NCBI RefSeq assembly: GCF_014962245.1
Contig: NZ_CP063144.1
Location: forward strand, 300,582 to 364,581
Origin: Thermosphaera aggregans
Lineage (GTDB): Archaea; Thermoproteota; Thermoprotei_A; Sulfolobales; Desulfurococcaceae
Direction of reading: 5' to 3'
Length of the DNA: 64,000 nt
The position numbers were made by a program, and so were the translations under genes. This document shows, piece after piece, positions 53,816 through 63,833 of the stretch (positions are counted from its first letter, which is position 1; the number at the start of each line of letters is the position of its first letter). Under the pieces are notes generated by a model. It was not told the DNA's origin. It worked only from the letters and a program-made list of their open reading frames with translations, and did not search any database.

Positions 53816-54574
53816 ATGGGTAGTATGGGTGGAACCAGGCATTTAAAAGCCATAGCAGCCCCGAGGTACTGGCCGATACTTAGGAAGGAGTATAAATGGG
53901 TTGTCAAACCCAGCCCCGGCCCTCACGCAATAGCCAGGTCCATCCCGCTCCTACTTGTCGTAAGGGATGTGCTGAGGCTTGCTAAAACAGGGAGGGAGGC
54001 TCGGAGGCTGATAAGCGAAGGATATTTCAAAGTAGACGGGAAGGTTAGGAGGAGTTACAAGTTCCCTGTTGGAATGATGGATGTTATTGAAGTAGTAGGT
54101 GTTAACGAGTACTATAGAGTAGTCCCAGTCCCCTCTAAAGTCCTCGACCTGGTGAAGATCACCAGGGAGGAGGCATCGTTCAAGCTTGTCAGAATAGAGG
54201 ATAAGACAACGGTTAAAAACGGGCACATCCAGCTAAACCTTCACGACGGCAGGAACATTCTCATCAGGGTTAACGACCCCAGGAACCCTGTCGAAGATGT
54301 TTACGAAACCCTGGGCGTTCTCCAGATATCGGTGCCCAGTCAGGAAATACTCAACTACATCCCGCTGAAAGAAGGCGTCATCGCCATCATCTCCGGTGGT
54401 AGGAACGTTGGAAGAGTTGGCAGGATTGTCTCAATCCACAGGGGTATGAGAAGGCATAGGAGTATTGTAACCATTGAGGATAAGACTGGGGCAAGGGTTC
54501 AGACAAGCCTTGACTACATCTTCCCGATAGGTGTTGATAAGCCGTTGATAACGCTTCCCGAGGGTGCTTGGTGA
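53816..54574 (+). CDS. rps4e: Ribosomal protein eS4
   Basis: Archaeal/eukaryotic small-subunit protein, 252 residues, with [17 protein letters not shown], an S4 domain ([16 protein letters not shown]) and a KOW region ([16 protein letters not shown]). ATG 53825 is an alternative start. Stop TGATG overlaps the uL5 start. Confidence 0.95.
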   Translation: MGSMGGTRHLKAIAAPRYWPILRKEYKWVVKPSPGPHAIARSIPLLLVVRDVLRLAKTGREARRLISEGYFKVDGKVRRSYKFPVGMMDVIEVVGVNEYYRVVPVPSKVLDLVKITREEASFKLVRIEDKTTVKNGHIQLNLHDGRNILIRVNDPRNPVEDVYETLGVLQISVPSQEILNYIPLKEGVIAIISGGRNVGRVGRIVSIHRGMRRHRSIVTIEDKTGARVQTSLDYIFPIGVDKPLITLPEGAW

Positions 54575-55149
54575 TGTCCACGGCAACAGTGTTAACCCCT
54601 GATGTTGAGAAGAAGATTATTGAGAAGTGGAATAGCAACCCAATGCTCAAGCCCAGGATAAGCAAGGTTACGGTTAACATTGGAGTAGGGGCTGAGACCG
54701 ACAAGCTTCCAAAGGCTTTGAAAGTCCTAGAGGAGTTGACCGGTGCCAAGCCTGTCCCGAGAAGGGCGAAGAAGACTATCAAGGACTTTAACATTAGAAA
54801 GGGCGAGAACATTGCTGCAATAGTCACGCTGAGAGGGGACAAGGCCAGGGAGTTCCTCCGCAAGGTTTTCGAGACCCTCGGCTACAGGCTTAAAGCATCC
54901 TACTTCGACGACTACGGGAACGTTAGCGTGGGGATTAAGGAGCACATACACATGCCAGGGGTAAGGTACGACCCCGAGATAGGTGTTTTCGGAATGGATG
55001 TCGCTATAACTATTGAGAGACCCGGGTACAGGGTGATGAGGAGGAAGCGTTGCAGGAAGAGGAGGATTCCTAGGAGGCACCGGGTGAGCAAGCTTGAAGC
55101 AATGGTTTTCCTGAAAAACGAGTTCGGCATTGAAATAGTGGGTGAGTAG
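54574..55149 (+). CDS. rpl5: Ribosomal protein uL5
   Basis: A 191-residue 5S-rRNA-binding protein with [34 protein letters not shown] and [10 protein letters not shown]. The start ATG overlaps the eS4 stop (TGATG); the frame itself is open to 54568. Confidence 0.95.
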   Translation: MSTATVLTPDVEKKIIEKWNSNPMLKPRISKVTVNIGVGAETDKLPKALKVLEELTGAKPVPRRAKKTIKDFNIRKGENIAAIVTLRGDKAREFLRKVFETLGYRLKASYFDDYGNVSVGIKEHIHMPGVRYDPEIGVFGMDVAITIERPGYRVMRRKRCRKRRIPRRHRVSKLEAMVFLKNEFGIEIVGE

Positions 55150-55150
55150 G

Positions 55151-55315
55151 ATGGGCAAGTTCAAACAGCCTAAAATACACAAGTATGGGCGTGGAGTCCA
55201 GGAGTGCCAGAGATGCGGTTCGAGAGACGCTGTTATCCAGGCGTACGGGCTCTACCTGTGCAGGCAGTGCTTCCGCGAGGTAGCGGGGACGATAGGGTTT
55301 AAGAAGTACAGTTAA
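55151..55315 (+). CDS. rps14: Ribosomal protein uS14, zinc-binding form
   Basis: A 54-residue protein two bases after uL5, with the zinc ribbon CQRCG and CRQC and a basic N-terminus (GKFKQPKIHKYGRG). It is short but unmistakable in family and position. Confidence 0.93.
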   Translation: MGKFKQPKIHKYGRGVQECQRCGSRDAVIQAYGLYLCRQCFREVAGTIGFKKYS

Positions 55316-55356
55316 AAAGGTGGTGTGTGGATTTAAGGAGGAGAGGTGTTTAACCC

Positions 55357-55758
55357 ATGGTGGTCATGGACACGCTTTCAAACGCGCTTTCGGCAATACA
55401 GAACGCTGAGGTAAGGGCGAAGAGCGAGGTAGTGCTCTGGCCAGCGTCTAAGCTGGTTTTAAACGTTCTAAGAGTTTTGCAGAGAGAAGGGTATGTCGGC
55501 GAGTTCGAGTATATTGACGACGGGAGATGGGGGAAGATAAAAGTACAGCTTCTCGGAAGGATTAACAAGATAGGTGTTGTTAAGCCGAGGCACCCTGTCT
55601 CGTACAGGGAGCTCGAGGAGTTCCCGGAGTGGCTTAAAAGATACCTGCCAGCCTACAACATCGGGATATTAATAGTCAGCACATCCCAGGGCGTTATGTC
55701 GCACAAGGAGGCTGTTGAAAAGAAGACTGGCGGGGTACTGCTAGCCTACTGCTACTGA
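55357..55758 (+). CDS. rps8: Ribosomal protein uS8
   Basis: A 133-residue 16S-rRNA-binding protein with [32 protein letters not shown] and the C-terminal [30 protein letters not shown] site lies about 15 bases upstream. Confidence 0.95.
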   Translation: MVVMDTLSNALSAIQNAEVRAKSEVVLWPASKLVLNVLRVLQREGYVGEFEYIDDGRWGKIKVQLLGRINKIGVVKPRHPVSYRELEEFPEWLKRYLPAYNIGILIVSTSQGVMSHKEAVEKKTGGVLLAYCY

Positions 55759-55768
55759 GGTGGCCCGC

Positions 55769-56323
55769 ATGGTTAGGAGGCTTCACATCGCGGAATCCGT
55801 TGAAATCCCCGAGAACGTCACAGTCACTGTTGACGGTTTGAAAGTGGTTGTGAAGGGCCCGAAGGGAGAGCTGTCAAGGGACTTCTCCTACGCAAGGGAT
55901 ATTACGATAAGGCTTGAGGATGGAAGAGTTGTTGTCGAAGCATTCCTCGCTGACAGGAGGAAGAAGGCGCTGGCAGGGACGATAGCTGCTCATATAAGAA
56001 ACATGATCACGGGCGTGACAAAGGGGTACCGGTACAAGCTGAAAATAATCTCGTCGCACTTCCCAATGACGGTTGTGGTTGACGAGAAGAACAGGATTGT
56101 CAGGATAAAGAACTTCATAGGAGAAAAAGCCGACAGGATCGCTAAGATCTACGGGAACGCCAAGGTCAAGGTCAGCGGGAGCGACGTGATAGTGGAAGGG
56201 CTGGACATTGAGGAGGTTGGGTTGACAGCTGCAAGCATTGAAAGGGCTACGAAGATACCTGATAGGGATAGGCGTGTTTTCTCAGATGGAATATTTATTT
56301 ACGAGAAGGGTGAGGCTGTATGA
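55769..56323 (+). CDS. rpl6: Ribosomal protein uL6
   Basis: A 184-residue protein near the factor-binding region with two similar domains; KVVVKGPKGELSRDFS is the conserved first part. ATG 55769 follows GAGGTGG; GTG 55760 is an upstream option. Confidence 0.94.
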   Translation: MVRRLHIAESVEIPENVTVTVDGLKVVVKGPKGELSRDFSYARDITIRLEDGRVVVEAFLADRRKKALAGTIAAHIRNMITGVTKGYRYKLKIISSHFPMTVVVDEKNRIVRIKNFIGEKADRIAKIYGNAKVKVSGSDVIVEGLDIEEVGLTAASIERATKIPDRDRRVFSDGIFIYEKGEAV

Positions 56324-56745
56324 GCAGCGGTTTCGAGAGATTATTGAGGCTAAGGAATGAGATGAACAAGGAGAGGCCGGAGTTCCTCAGGCATTTATGG
56401 TGGAAGAAGCCGAAGTTCAAGAACGAGCCCAAGTGGAGGAAGCCCAAGGGTATTGATAACAAGATGAGGAGGCAGCTTAAAGGATTCCCACCGGTTGTTA
56501 AGATAGGCTACAGGGGTCCAAGCCTAGCGAGAGGCCTCCACCCGACCGGCTTGAAACCCGTCGTGGTTCACAATGTGAGCGAGCTTGAAGGACTGAACCC
56601 TGCTACAACAATAATATACATATCCGGTACGGTTGGCTTCAGGAAGAGGGTTGAAATATTCAACGCGGCATTGTCCAAGGGCTTCAGGATTGCTAACCCG
56701 CCGAGAATCATACAGTCTTCAACCATGGGAGGTGTTGGTCAATGA
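56320..56745 (+). CDS. rpl32e: Ribosomal protein eL32
   Basis: A 141-residue archaeal/eukaryotic protein with WRKPKGIDNKMRRQLKG and PVVKIGYRGP. Overlaps uL6 and eL19 by four bases each. Confidence 0.94.
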   Translation: MSSGFERLLRLRNEMNKERPEFLRHLWWKKPKFKNEPKWRKPKGIDNKMRRQLKGFPPVVKIGYRGPSLARGLHPTGLKPVVVHNVSELEGLNPATTIIYISGTVGFRKRVEIFNAALSKGFRIANPPRIIQSSTMGGVGQ

Positions 56746-57200
56746 GCGATCTATCCCTGCAGAAAAGGCTTGCAGCAGAGATCCTTGGAGTAGGGGTTTC
56801 AAGGATAAGGATTGACCCGTCAAGGGCTGAGGAGGTAAGCGGCGCGATAACGAGGGAGGAGGTTAAGAGACTGGTGAAGGACGGGGCTATATGGGTTGAA
56901 CCCGTACACGGGATCGCAGGGGTTAGCTCGAAGGTTAGGAAAACCCAGAGGGCTAAGGGCAGGAGGAGGGGTCAGGGTAAGAGGAAGGGTGTTAAAACAG
57001 CAAGGCTTGGCGAGAAGGAGGCGTGGATGGGAAGGATTAGGAAGATTAGAAGGTTCCTCAGATACCTCAGGGATAAGAACTTGATCGACAAGAGGACTTA
57101 TAGAAGGCTCTACAGGCTTGCCAAGGGCGGTGCTTTCAAGAACCTTTCATCCCTCAAGCTCTACTTGAAGGAGAACAAGATCTTGAAGGAGGTTAAATAG
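56742..57200 (+). CDS. rpl19e: Ribosomal protein eL19
   Basis: A 152-residue basic helical protein with LQKRLAAEILGVGVSRIRID and KGRRRGQGKRKG. Part of the archaeal extension of the spc-type gene order. Confidence 0.95.
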   Translation: MSDLSLQKRLAAEILGVGVSRIRIDPSRAEEVSGAITREEVKRLVKDGAIWVEPVHGIAGVSSKVRKTQRAKGRRRGQGKRKGVKTARLGEKEAWMGRIRKIRRFLRYLRDKNLIDKRTYRRLYRLAKGGAFKNLSSLKLYLKENKILKEVK

Positions 57201-57209
57201 GTGTCCTGA

Positions 57210-57806
57210 ATGGCGAAGGGTCCAAGGTACAAGGTTCCGAGAAGGAGGAGAAGGGAGGGTAAGACAAACTACTATAAGAGATATGTCATGATACTTTCCA
57301 AACACCCGAGGTTTGTTGTTAGGAAAACGCTCAACTACATATGGGTTCAAATCATCGAGGCGAAGCCTGAGGGAGACGTGGTTATAGCGGCGGCTCACTC
57401 CAGGGAGCTGGTTAAAAAGTATGGGTGGAAAGCAGGCACCTGCAACACGCCCTCAGCCTACTTAACAGGCTTGCTTGCTGCCTGCAGGGCTTTGAAGAAG
57501 GGTGTTGAGTTCGCAACCCCTGACATCGGGCTGCACTCCTCGAGGAAGGGGGCAATAGTATATGCGGCGATAAAAGCAGCTAACGATGCAGGCTTGAAAG
57601 TACCGGTTAGCGAGGAAGTGGTCCCATCTGAGGAGAGAATTAGGGGTGAGCACATCTCAGAATACGCTAAAATACTAAGCGAGAAGGGTTTATTAGAGAA
57701 GAGGTTTTCAAAATACCTTGCTAACGGTTTAAACCCCGTTGACCTTCCCTCACACTTCGACGAGGTTAAGGAGAGGATTATGAAGGATTGCGGGGTGAAG
57801 GGGTGA
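57210..57806 (+). CDS. rpl18: Ribosomal protein uL18
   Basis: A 198-residue 5S-rRNA-binding protein with [18 protein letters not shown] and the conserved [14 protein letters not shown] segment, in the long form usual for archaea. Confidence 0.95.
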   Translation: MAKGPRYKVPRRRRREGKTNYYKRYVMILSKHPRFVVRKTLNYIWVQIIEAKPEGDVVIAAAHSRELVKKYGWKAGTCNTPSAYLTGLLAACRALKKGVEFATPDIGLHSSRKGAIVYAAIKAANDAGLKVPVSEEVVPSEERIRGEHISEYAKILSEKGLLEKRFSKYLANGLNPVDLPSHFDEVKERIMKDCGVKG

Positions 57807-57811
57807 TTTAA

Positions 57812-58456
57812 ATGGCTATGAGCGCGGTGGACAAAGTTGCCCTGGAGAGATGGGTTCCCAGGACCAGAGTAGGCAGGATGGTTGTCGAAGGCAAGATCAC
57901 CAGTTTGAAGGAGATATTCGACAGGAACCTCCCATTGCTGGAGCCGGAGATAGTGGACTACCTCCTCCCCGATCTCAAATACGAGAGGATTGACGCTGGC
58001 ATTGTTCAGAAAATGACAGATGCTGGAAGGAGGACGAAGTTCAGGGTTGTCGTAGTAATAGGCAACGGCAACGGGTTCGTGGGCGTGGGCTCAGGCAAGG
58101 CTAAGCAGTACACTGATGCCCTGGCCAAGGCGATTAGGAACGCGAAGCTCAACATAACCCCGATCAGGAGAGGGTGCGGGAGCTGGGAGTGCAGGTGCGG
58201 AGAGCCTCACAGCGTCCCGTTCACGGTTACCGGGAAGAGCGGGAGCGTTGAGATCATTATTAAGCCAGCGCCTAAGGGAACAGGGCTTGTAGCCGGAGAT
58301 ATTGGTAAAGTGGTTTTGAGAATGGCCGGTATCAAGGATGCGTGGACGGAGTCTTTTGGCGAGACAAGGACATCCCTGAACTTTGCAAAGGCAACGTTGA
58401 ATGCTTTAAGGAACACGTACAGGTTTGTAACACCTGTTGACTGGTTGAAAGGCTGA
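57812..58456 (+). CDS. rps5: Ribosomal protein uS5
   Basis: A 214-residue small-subunit fidelity protein with the S5 RNA-binding domain ([20 protein letters not shown]) and [19 protein letters not shown], an archaeal Cys-rich insertion. Confidence 0.96.
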   Translation: MAMSAVDKVALERWVPRTRVGRMVVEGKITSLKEIFDRNLPLLEPEIVDYLLPDLKYERIDAGIVQKMTDAGRRTKFRVVVVIGNGNGFVGVGSGKAKQYTDALAKAIRNAKLNITPIRRGCGSWECRCGEPHSVPFTVTGKSGSVEIIIKPAPKGTGLVAGDIGKVVLRMAGIKDAWTESFGETRTSLNFAKATLNALRNTYRFVTPVDWLKG

Positions 58457-58466
58457 GGTGGTTTAA

Positions 58467-58961
58467 ATGGTTGCTGAACTCTACGCTATAATAAGGCTCA
58501 GGGGCTTGGCGGACACCCCGCCCGACGTCGAGCACGCGTTGAAACTGCTCAGGCTTCACAGGAAATACCACCTGGTCATCTACCCGTCAGACCTTCCCGG
58601 GCTGAAAGGCGTGTTGGAAACCGTCAAGGACTGGGTCACATGGGGCGAGATTTCAAGGGAAACCCTTATCGAACTGTTGAGGAGTAGGGGGAGAACCATC
58701 GGCGGCAGAAAGCTTACCGATGAGTACGTTAACGAGAAGCTGAAACACCTAGGCATAACCGGCGGGATAGAAGGGTTAGCGGACGCGTTGCTAGAGGGGC
58801 GTGTCAGGCTTCACGAGATAGACAGCCTGGTTAAACCTGTTTTCAGAATGCACCCGCCGAGAGGAGGGTTTAAGAGGAGCATTAAGAAATCAGTAGGGAA
58901 TAGCGGGGAGCTAGGCTACAGGGGTAAGGCGATTAACGATTTAATAATGAAAATGATCTAG
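58467..58961 (+). CDS. rpl30: Ribosomal protein uL30
   Basis: A 164-residue protein in the long archaeal form, with [20 protein letters not shown] at the N-terminus and [16 protein letters not shown] near the end. Confidence 0.94.
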   Translation: MVAELYAIIRLRGLADTPPDVEHALKLLRLHRKYHLVIYPSDLPGLKGVLETVKDWVTWGEISRETLIELLRSRGRTIGGRKLTDEYVNEKLKHLGITGGIEGLADALLEGRVRLHEIDSLVKPVFRMHPPRGGFKRSIKKSVGNSGELGYRGKAINDLIMKMI

Positions 58962-58971
58962 GGTGATTGGA

Positions 58972-59418
58972 ATGGTTGTGAGAAAGGAGAAAAAATCCAG
59001 AAAGCTCCGCGGCAGGACCAGGACAATGGGATGGGGAAGGGTTGGCCAGCACAGGAAGAGCGGTTCAAGAGGCGGCTTCGGAGCTGTTGGAATGCACAAG
59101 CACAAGTACTTATGGGTTATAAAGAACGCTCCCAGATGGTACGGGAAGCACGGGTTCACCTCACCATGGAGCGTTAGGGAAGAGGTCAGGGCTATAAACG
59201 TTGGCGAGCTCGACGAGATAGCCAGGAGGCTTGAGCAGGAGGGTAAGGCGGTGGTTGAGAACGGGCTAGTAGTGATTAACACTGTGGAAATGGGTTATAA
59301 CAAAGTGCTGGGGAGAGGAAGGGTTTCCGGGAAGCTAAAGGTTATTGCTGAGTATGTTTCCGAGGAGGCTAAGAGGAAGATCGAGGAGGCAGGCGGTAGG
59401 GTAGAGGTTTTAGAGTAG
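58972..59418 (+). CDS. rpl15: Ribosomal protein uL15
   Basis: A 148-residue assembly protein with a basic Gly-rich N-terminus ([18 protein letters not shown]) and [23 protein letters not shown] 58963 is an in-frame alternative. A 149-base gap before secY is AT-rich and may hold a promoter. Confidence 0.94.
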   Translation: MVVRKEKKSRKLRGRTRTMGWGRVGQHRKSGSRGGFGAVGMHKHKYLWVIKNAPRWYGKHGFTSPWSVREEVRAINVGELDEIARRLEQEGKAVVENGLVVINTVEMGYNKVLGRGRVSGKLKVIAEYVSEEAKRKIEEAGGRVEVLE

Positions 59419-59567
59419 CATCATTCAATACTCCCTACGCACATCTTTCTCCTCACAAGTTAACGGTTGCCTCAGGCATTTCTCAATGTTTCAGCGTGCG
59501 GAATTAGGTATTTAAACGATTTATCAGTATTATTAAGGAGTCTAGAAGTGAATACTAAGAGGTAACG

Positions 59568-61019
59568 GTGTCGGCGATGGGAGTGCTCGACGTAATGGCT
59601 AAGATTGCTGATTACATGCCCACTGCTGTCAAGCCGTCTACAAAGCCCTCTCTCTACGAGAGGCTTTTCTGGACGGCAATAGCCCTGGTAGTCTACTTGA
59701 TCATGGCTAACACCCCCTTGTACGGTATTGTACAGGCCGGTCCCGAGCAGATCCTCCTGGTTCAAATAATTTTCGCATCAAACCGTGGTACTTTAATGGA
59801 GCTCGGGATTGGACCTATAGTGACAGCGGGCTTGATAATGCAGATCCTAGTTGGGGCTAAGCTCATAGATCTAGATTTAACCAACCCGGAGAACCGGAAA
59901 AAGTTCACTGCTGCACAGAAAACCCTCGGAGTCTTCCTAGCAGGCTTCGAGGCAGCCATGTACGTGCTATCCTGCAGGTACTGGTACCCTACGGGCGGAA
60001 ACCCCTTCCTCCAGTGCAGTGCATCCTGGACCACCCGTCTAATAGTGTGGGCACAGCTGTTCCTTGCATCATATATGGTTATCATGCTTGATGAAATGAT
60101 TCAGAAAGGCTGGGGGCTGGGCTCAGGGGTTTCACTATTCATCCTGTCAGGTGTTGCCACAACAATCTTCTGGAACCTGTTCAGCCCCTTCACGCTTTCA
60201 ACCGAAGCAGGCGGGGTGGAGCCCGTTGGCTTCATACCTTACGTGATATCGAGGATTCAGGCAGGGGGCGGGCTGGGGGACATATTGATCCGGCCTGGGG
60301 GGAGGGATTTAACAGGACTTATGGCAACCATTGTGATAATCTTCGTCCTACTATATCTCGACGCGATGAAGATTGAGATACCGGTTTCAACACCTAAAAT
60401 GTATACTGTGAAGTCGAGGATCCCGTTGAAACTGCTCTACGTTGCAAACATCCCGATACTGTTCGTGGGCATCCTGTACGCTAACATCCTGGTGTTCGCA
60501 ACCATCTTTAGAACATATCTCGGAGGGATCCTGCCGGCTTGGGTTGTCGAGTTGCTTGCAAAGTATGATGAGAACGGGAGGTTGATCGGCGGGTTAGCCT
60601 ACTATTTGGCATCCCCCAACGGACTTTACAGCGTGTTCGCGGACCCTGTTCACATAATAGTCTACTCTGTCCTAGTAGTGATCCTGGCGATAATGTTCGG
60701 GTTGATGTGGGTTGAGGTTTCAGGGCTCAGCCCTGCTGCGCAGGCTGAGGAGCTTGTTAACAGCGGTTTCGAAATCCCCGGCATGAGGAGGAATCCGAAA
60801 ATCCTGGAGAGCATGCTGGCGAAGTACATCTACCCGTTAACAGTGCTGTCAAGCATTATAGTAGCGTTGATAGCGGTCACGGCGGACGTGTTCGGCGCGT
60901 ATGGAACCGGCACCGGTCTCCTACTAGCCATAGGCATTGTTCAACAGTACTACATGCTGATAGCTTACGAGAGAACGCTTGAGGCCTACCCGCTCCTCAA
61001 GCGGTTGGTTGGAGAGTAG
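59568..61019 (+). CDS. secY: Preprotein translocase SecY (Sec61-alpha)
   Basis: Central channel of the protein-export translocon, 483 residues with about ten membrane helices. Recognisable parts are the plug-side PLYGIV, GIGPIVTAGLIMQILVGAK and the C-terminal GTGLLLAIGIVQQYY. GTG 59568 follows GAGGT; ATG 59577 is an alternative. It follows uL15 as in many archaea. Confidence 0.96.
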   Translation: MSAMGVLDVMAKIADYMPTAVKPSTKPSLYERLFWTAIALVVYLIMANTPLYGIVQAGPEQILLVQIIFASNRGTLMELGIGPIVTAGLIMQILVGAKLIDLDLTNPENRKKFTAAQKTLGVFLAGFEAAMYVLSCRYWYPTGGNPFLQCSASWTTRLIVWAQLFLASYMVIMLDEMIQKGWGLGSGVSLFILSGVATTIFWNLFSPFTLSTEAGGVEPVGFIPYVISRIQAGGGLGDILIRPGGRDLTGLMATIVIIFVLLYLDAMKIEIPVSTPKMYTVKSRIPLKLLYVANIPILFVGILYANILVFATIFRTYLGGILPAWVVELLAKYDENGRLIGGLAYYLASPNGLYSVFADPVHIIVYSVLVVILAIMFGLMWVEVSGLSPAAQAEELVNSGFEIPGMRRNPKILESMLAKYIYPLTVLSSIIVALIAVTADVFGAYGTGTGLLLAIGIVQQYYMLIAYERTLEAYPLLKRLVGE

Positions 61020-61021
61020 TC

Positions 61022-61483
61022 ATGATAATTTCAATAGTGGTTTTCACAAGCATTCTCTTCTCGCTAAGCATAGGCTTCATAATCGGGAAGGTCAGGTCTC
61101 TCGAATACTTTAAGGAAGCGGTCGAGGTTTACAGGAGCGTTCAAATCCCCGAAACCCCTAGGAGCAAGGGCGATGTGAGGCGGATCAGGAGGTACAGGCT
61201 CATGGTTAAAACAGCTAAGAGGAGGATGCTCCTCCTGTTTCTAACACAGTTCTCAGTGTTCATAGGCATGTATGTCTTAATGCTGCTAACCGTTATCACT
61301 ATTGCTTCATGGACGGGTGTTGAATGGGTTGAAATACCCGTGGCCATACCCCTCCTCTCAGTGCCTTTAGAGGAGGGGGGTTTCACAACCCATGTAACCT
61401 TCATCTCCATTCTCGCCTTCGCCCTACCCCTCTACTTCGTTAACAAGAAGGTTAAGCTCTCCGAGGAGCCATCTCCTCCATAA
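61022..61483 (+). CDS. YidC/EMC3-like membrane insertase (DUF106)
   Basis: A 153-residue protein with three hydrophobic segments and a central charged cytoplasmic region (DVRRIRRYRLMVKTAKRRM). This is the DUF106 family, an archaeal relative of Oxa1/YidC and EMC3, thought to insert membrane proteins. Its position two bases after secY fits that role. Confidence 0.82.
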   Translation: MIISIVVFTSILFSLSIGFIIGKVRSLEYFKEAVEVYRSVQIPETPRSKGDVRRIRRYRLMVKTAKRRMLLLFLTQFSVFIGMYVLMLLTVITIASWTGVEWVEIPVAIPLLSVPLEEGGFTTHVTFISILAFALPLYFVNKKVKLSEEPSPP

Positions 61484-61546
61484 AATTTAAGAAATCCTTA
61501 CAATATTCATGAAACAATAGGCTAAGCCTGCTTACGGTGATCACTC

Positions 61547-61819
61547 ATGCCGCGCCCAATGCTCAGGACAAGGAGCTGGAGAAGGGTAAGCGTTAGAACA
61601 CCGTCCGGCAGGGTAGTGGTTCACTACGAGAAGAGGAGGCCAGGCGTTGCCAAGTGCTCGGTTTGCGGGAAACCCTTGAACGGTGTCCCCTCGCTCAGGC
61701 CCTCCAAGATGTCCAAGCTTGCTAAAACCGAGAAGAGACCTGAGAGAATGTACGGCGGCGTTGTCTGCCCCGACTGCCTTGCAAGAGGGCTGAGGGAAGC
61801 GGTTAGAGCGCAGCTGTAG
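61547..61819 (+). CDS. rpl34e: Ribosomal protein eL34
   Basis: A 90-residue archaeal/eukaryotic ribosomal protein with the zinc ligands CSVCGKP and CPDC, and an N-terminus PRPMLRTRSWRRVSVRTP. Confidence 0.93.
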   Translation: MPRPMLRTRSWRRVSVRTPSGRVVVHYEKRRPGVAKCSVCGKPLNGVPSLRPSKMSKLAKTEKRPERMYGGVVCPDCLARGLREAVRAQL

Positions 61820-61866
61820 CGGCTCAGCCAGCCTTGTCCCAACTCTAAAGGAGAGTGCCACGGGTC

Positions 61867-62409
61867 TTGGTTAGAATAGCGGTCAGCGGCCCCCCGGGTA
61901 GCGGGAAGACTACTCAGGCTAAGAAGATTGCGGAGCACTACGGGTTGAAATACTTCTCCGCGGGCGAGATATTCAGGGAGTACGCGAGATCCAGGGGGCT
62001 ATCCCTTGAGGAGCTCAGCCTGCTGGCCGTGAAGGATCCAAGGATAGACTTGGAAATAGATAGGAGGACCATGGAGGTTGCCAGGGAGGACAACATCGTA
62101 CTGGACGGGCATCTCTCAGCATGGATTGTCTCGGACATGATGGATGTTAAAATACTTGTTACCGCGCCAGTATCTCTCAGGATCCTCAGGATTGCAGGCA
62201 GGGATAACATACCCTTGGAGAAGGCTTACAGGGAGACAATTATCAGGGAGAACGCACAGAGGAAAAGGTTCATGGAGTTTTACGGCATAGACCTCGACGA
62301 CCTATCCATCTTCGACGTCGTAATCAATACAAAGATAATAGGGGTTGACGAGGCCTTTCAGATCATTAGGACTGTTATAGATAAGGTTTTAAAGGGAGAT
62401 CGTGGTTAA
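61867..62409 (+). CDS. cmk: Cytidylate kinase
   Basis: A 180-residue CMP/dCMP kinase of the archaeal type with P-loop GPPGSGKTTQAKK and the conserved SAGEIFREYARSRG, followed by DGHLSAWIV. TTG 61867 is preferred over GTG 61855. Its position between eL34 and eL14 is usual in archaea. Confidence 0.9.
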   Translation: MVRIAVSGPPGSGKTTQAKKIAEHYGLKYFSAGEIFREYARSRGLSLEELSLLAVKDPRIDLEIDRRTMEVAREDNIVLDGHLSAWIVSDMMDVKILVTAPVSLRILRIAGRDNIPLEKAYRETIIRENAQRKRFMEFYGIDLDDLSIFDVVINTKIIGVDEAFQIIRTVIDKVLKGDRG

Positions 62410-62440
62410 ACGATTAGGAGATATATAGAGGTGTTTACCC

Positions 62441-62731
62441 ATGCCGGCTATTGAAATAGGCAGGATATGTGTTAAGGTTGCTGGTAGGGAGGCTGGACGT
62501 AAATGCGTGGTTGTCGACATTGTTGATGAAAACTTCGTAATCGTGACAGGCCCCAAGTCCTTAACCGGGGTTAGGAGGAGGAAGACCAATATAAAGCATA
62601 TTGAGCCAACCGACAAGATCGTGAACATCCCGAAAGGCGCTAGCGACGAGGATGTTTTAAAAGCCATCGGCACCTCAGGCTTAACAGACTTTATGACACA
62701 GGTTGTTAAGCCAAAGCTCTCTCCTATTTAA
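62441..62731 (+). CDS. rpl14e: Ribosomal protein eL14
   Basis: A 96-residue KOW-like protein: AIEIGRICVKVAGREAGRKC, DENFVIVTGPKSLTGVRRRK and IKHIEPTDKIV. GAGGTG precedes ATG 62441. It lies just before cbf5. Confidence 0.92.
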   Translation: MPAIEIGRICVKVAGREAGRKCVVVDIVDENFVIVTGPKSLTGVRRRKTNIKHIEPTDKIVNIPKGASDEDVLKAIGTSGLTDFMTQVVKPKLSPI

Positions 62732-62772
62732 GCTGTTAACAAAATATTTTGTTTACAAGGTGTTCATGTTTT

Positions 62773-63830
62773 ATGAGCTTAGCCGCTAAAGGCGTGGAGT
62801 TTATAGACTACATAACCAGGAAAGCCGGCTACGAGAATAAGTGGATAATCCTCAGAGATGTTGAAACAGACCCTTCACACGGGAAGCTCCCGTACGAGAG
62901 AAGCATTGAAGAACACATATCGTACGGCGTGATAAACCTGGATAAGCCTCCGGGCCCAACCAGCCACGAGGTTGTAGCATGGGTTAAGAAGCTGTTCAAC
63001 ATTGACAAAGCCGGTCACGGGGGTACCCTAGAGCCCGCGCGGGGCGGGGAAACCCCAAGGTGACCGGTGTCTTACCGGTAGGGCTGGACAATAGCACAAA
63101 GGTTATTGGCAACGTCGTCCACTCGGTTAAGGAGTACGTGATGGTGATACAGTTCCACGGGGACGTGGAGATCGGGAAGCTTACTGAAGCATTGAAATAC
63201 TTCACCGGCGAAATATATCAGAGACCGCCCCTCAGGTCAAGCGTGAAAAGAGTTTTGAGAACCAGGAGGATTCACGAGATAGAGCTCATCGACTTCAAGG
63301 ACAGGTTCGCTCTCGTCAAGGCTTCATGCGATCCTGGAACATACATGAGAAAGCTCGCGCACGATATTGGGTTATACACCGGGGTAGGGGCTCACATGAG
63401 GGAGTTGAGGAGGACGAGGACAGGCCCCTACAGGGAGGATGAAACACTTGTAAAACTCCAGGATGTCAGCGAGGCACTGTACCTCTGGAGGTTTGAAAAA
63501 GATGAGAGGATGCTTAGAAGAATAATCCTGCCAGTTGAGACAGCGGTGACACACCTTCCTAAGATAGTGATCAATGACTTAGCTGTTGACGCGATCGCTC
63601 ACGGAGCAAGCCTAGCAGCCCCCGGCGTGGTAAGGCTTACCGAGAACGTTTCAGCAGGGGCTACCGTGGCTGTTTTCACGCTTAAGGGAGAACTGGTCGC
63701 CCTGGCCAAGGCGTTGAAGAATGCTCGCGAAATAGCTTCGATGGAGAAAGGCATAGTTGCAAAGACGAAGAGGGTTTTAATGCCTACTGGCGTGTACCCC
63801 AGGTTCTGGAAGACCGGTGGAAAGGGCTAG
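62773..63830 (+). CDS. cbf5: Cbf5 tRNA/rRNA pseudouridine synthase, interrupted by an intron
   Basis: Catalytic subunit of H/ACA ribonucleoproteins (TruB family). The unspliced frame stops at 63061-63063, while the frame with the rest of the protein lies in another phase. The text reads GHGGTLEP and then a nonsense tail; removing 63032-63051 gives GHGGTLDPKVTGVLPV, with the catalytic Asp, and joins the two frames. The C-terminal part holds a PUA domain (about 255-340, KIVINDLAVDAIAHGASLAA). ATG 62773 is preferred over TTG 62749. Spliced protein about 345 residues. Confidence 0.9.
63032..63051 (+). other. 20-nt archaeal intron in cbf5
   Basis: A bulge-helix-bulge is visible: central helix CCCT (63026-63029) with GGGG (63046-63049), bulges AGA (63030-63032) and AAA (63050-63052), and inner helix GCCC (63033-63036) with GGGC (63042-63045) around a five-base loop. 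Cuts AG^A and AA^A excise exactly 20 bases, restore the frame and change Glu to the catalytic Asp. The outer helix is imperfect (GGGG 63020-63023 with CCCC 63053-63056, leaving TA unpaired). Confidence 0.85.
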
Positions 63831-63833
63831 CTA

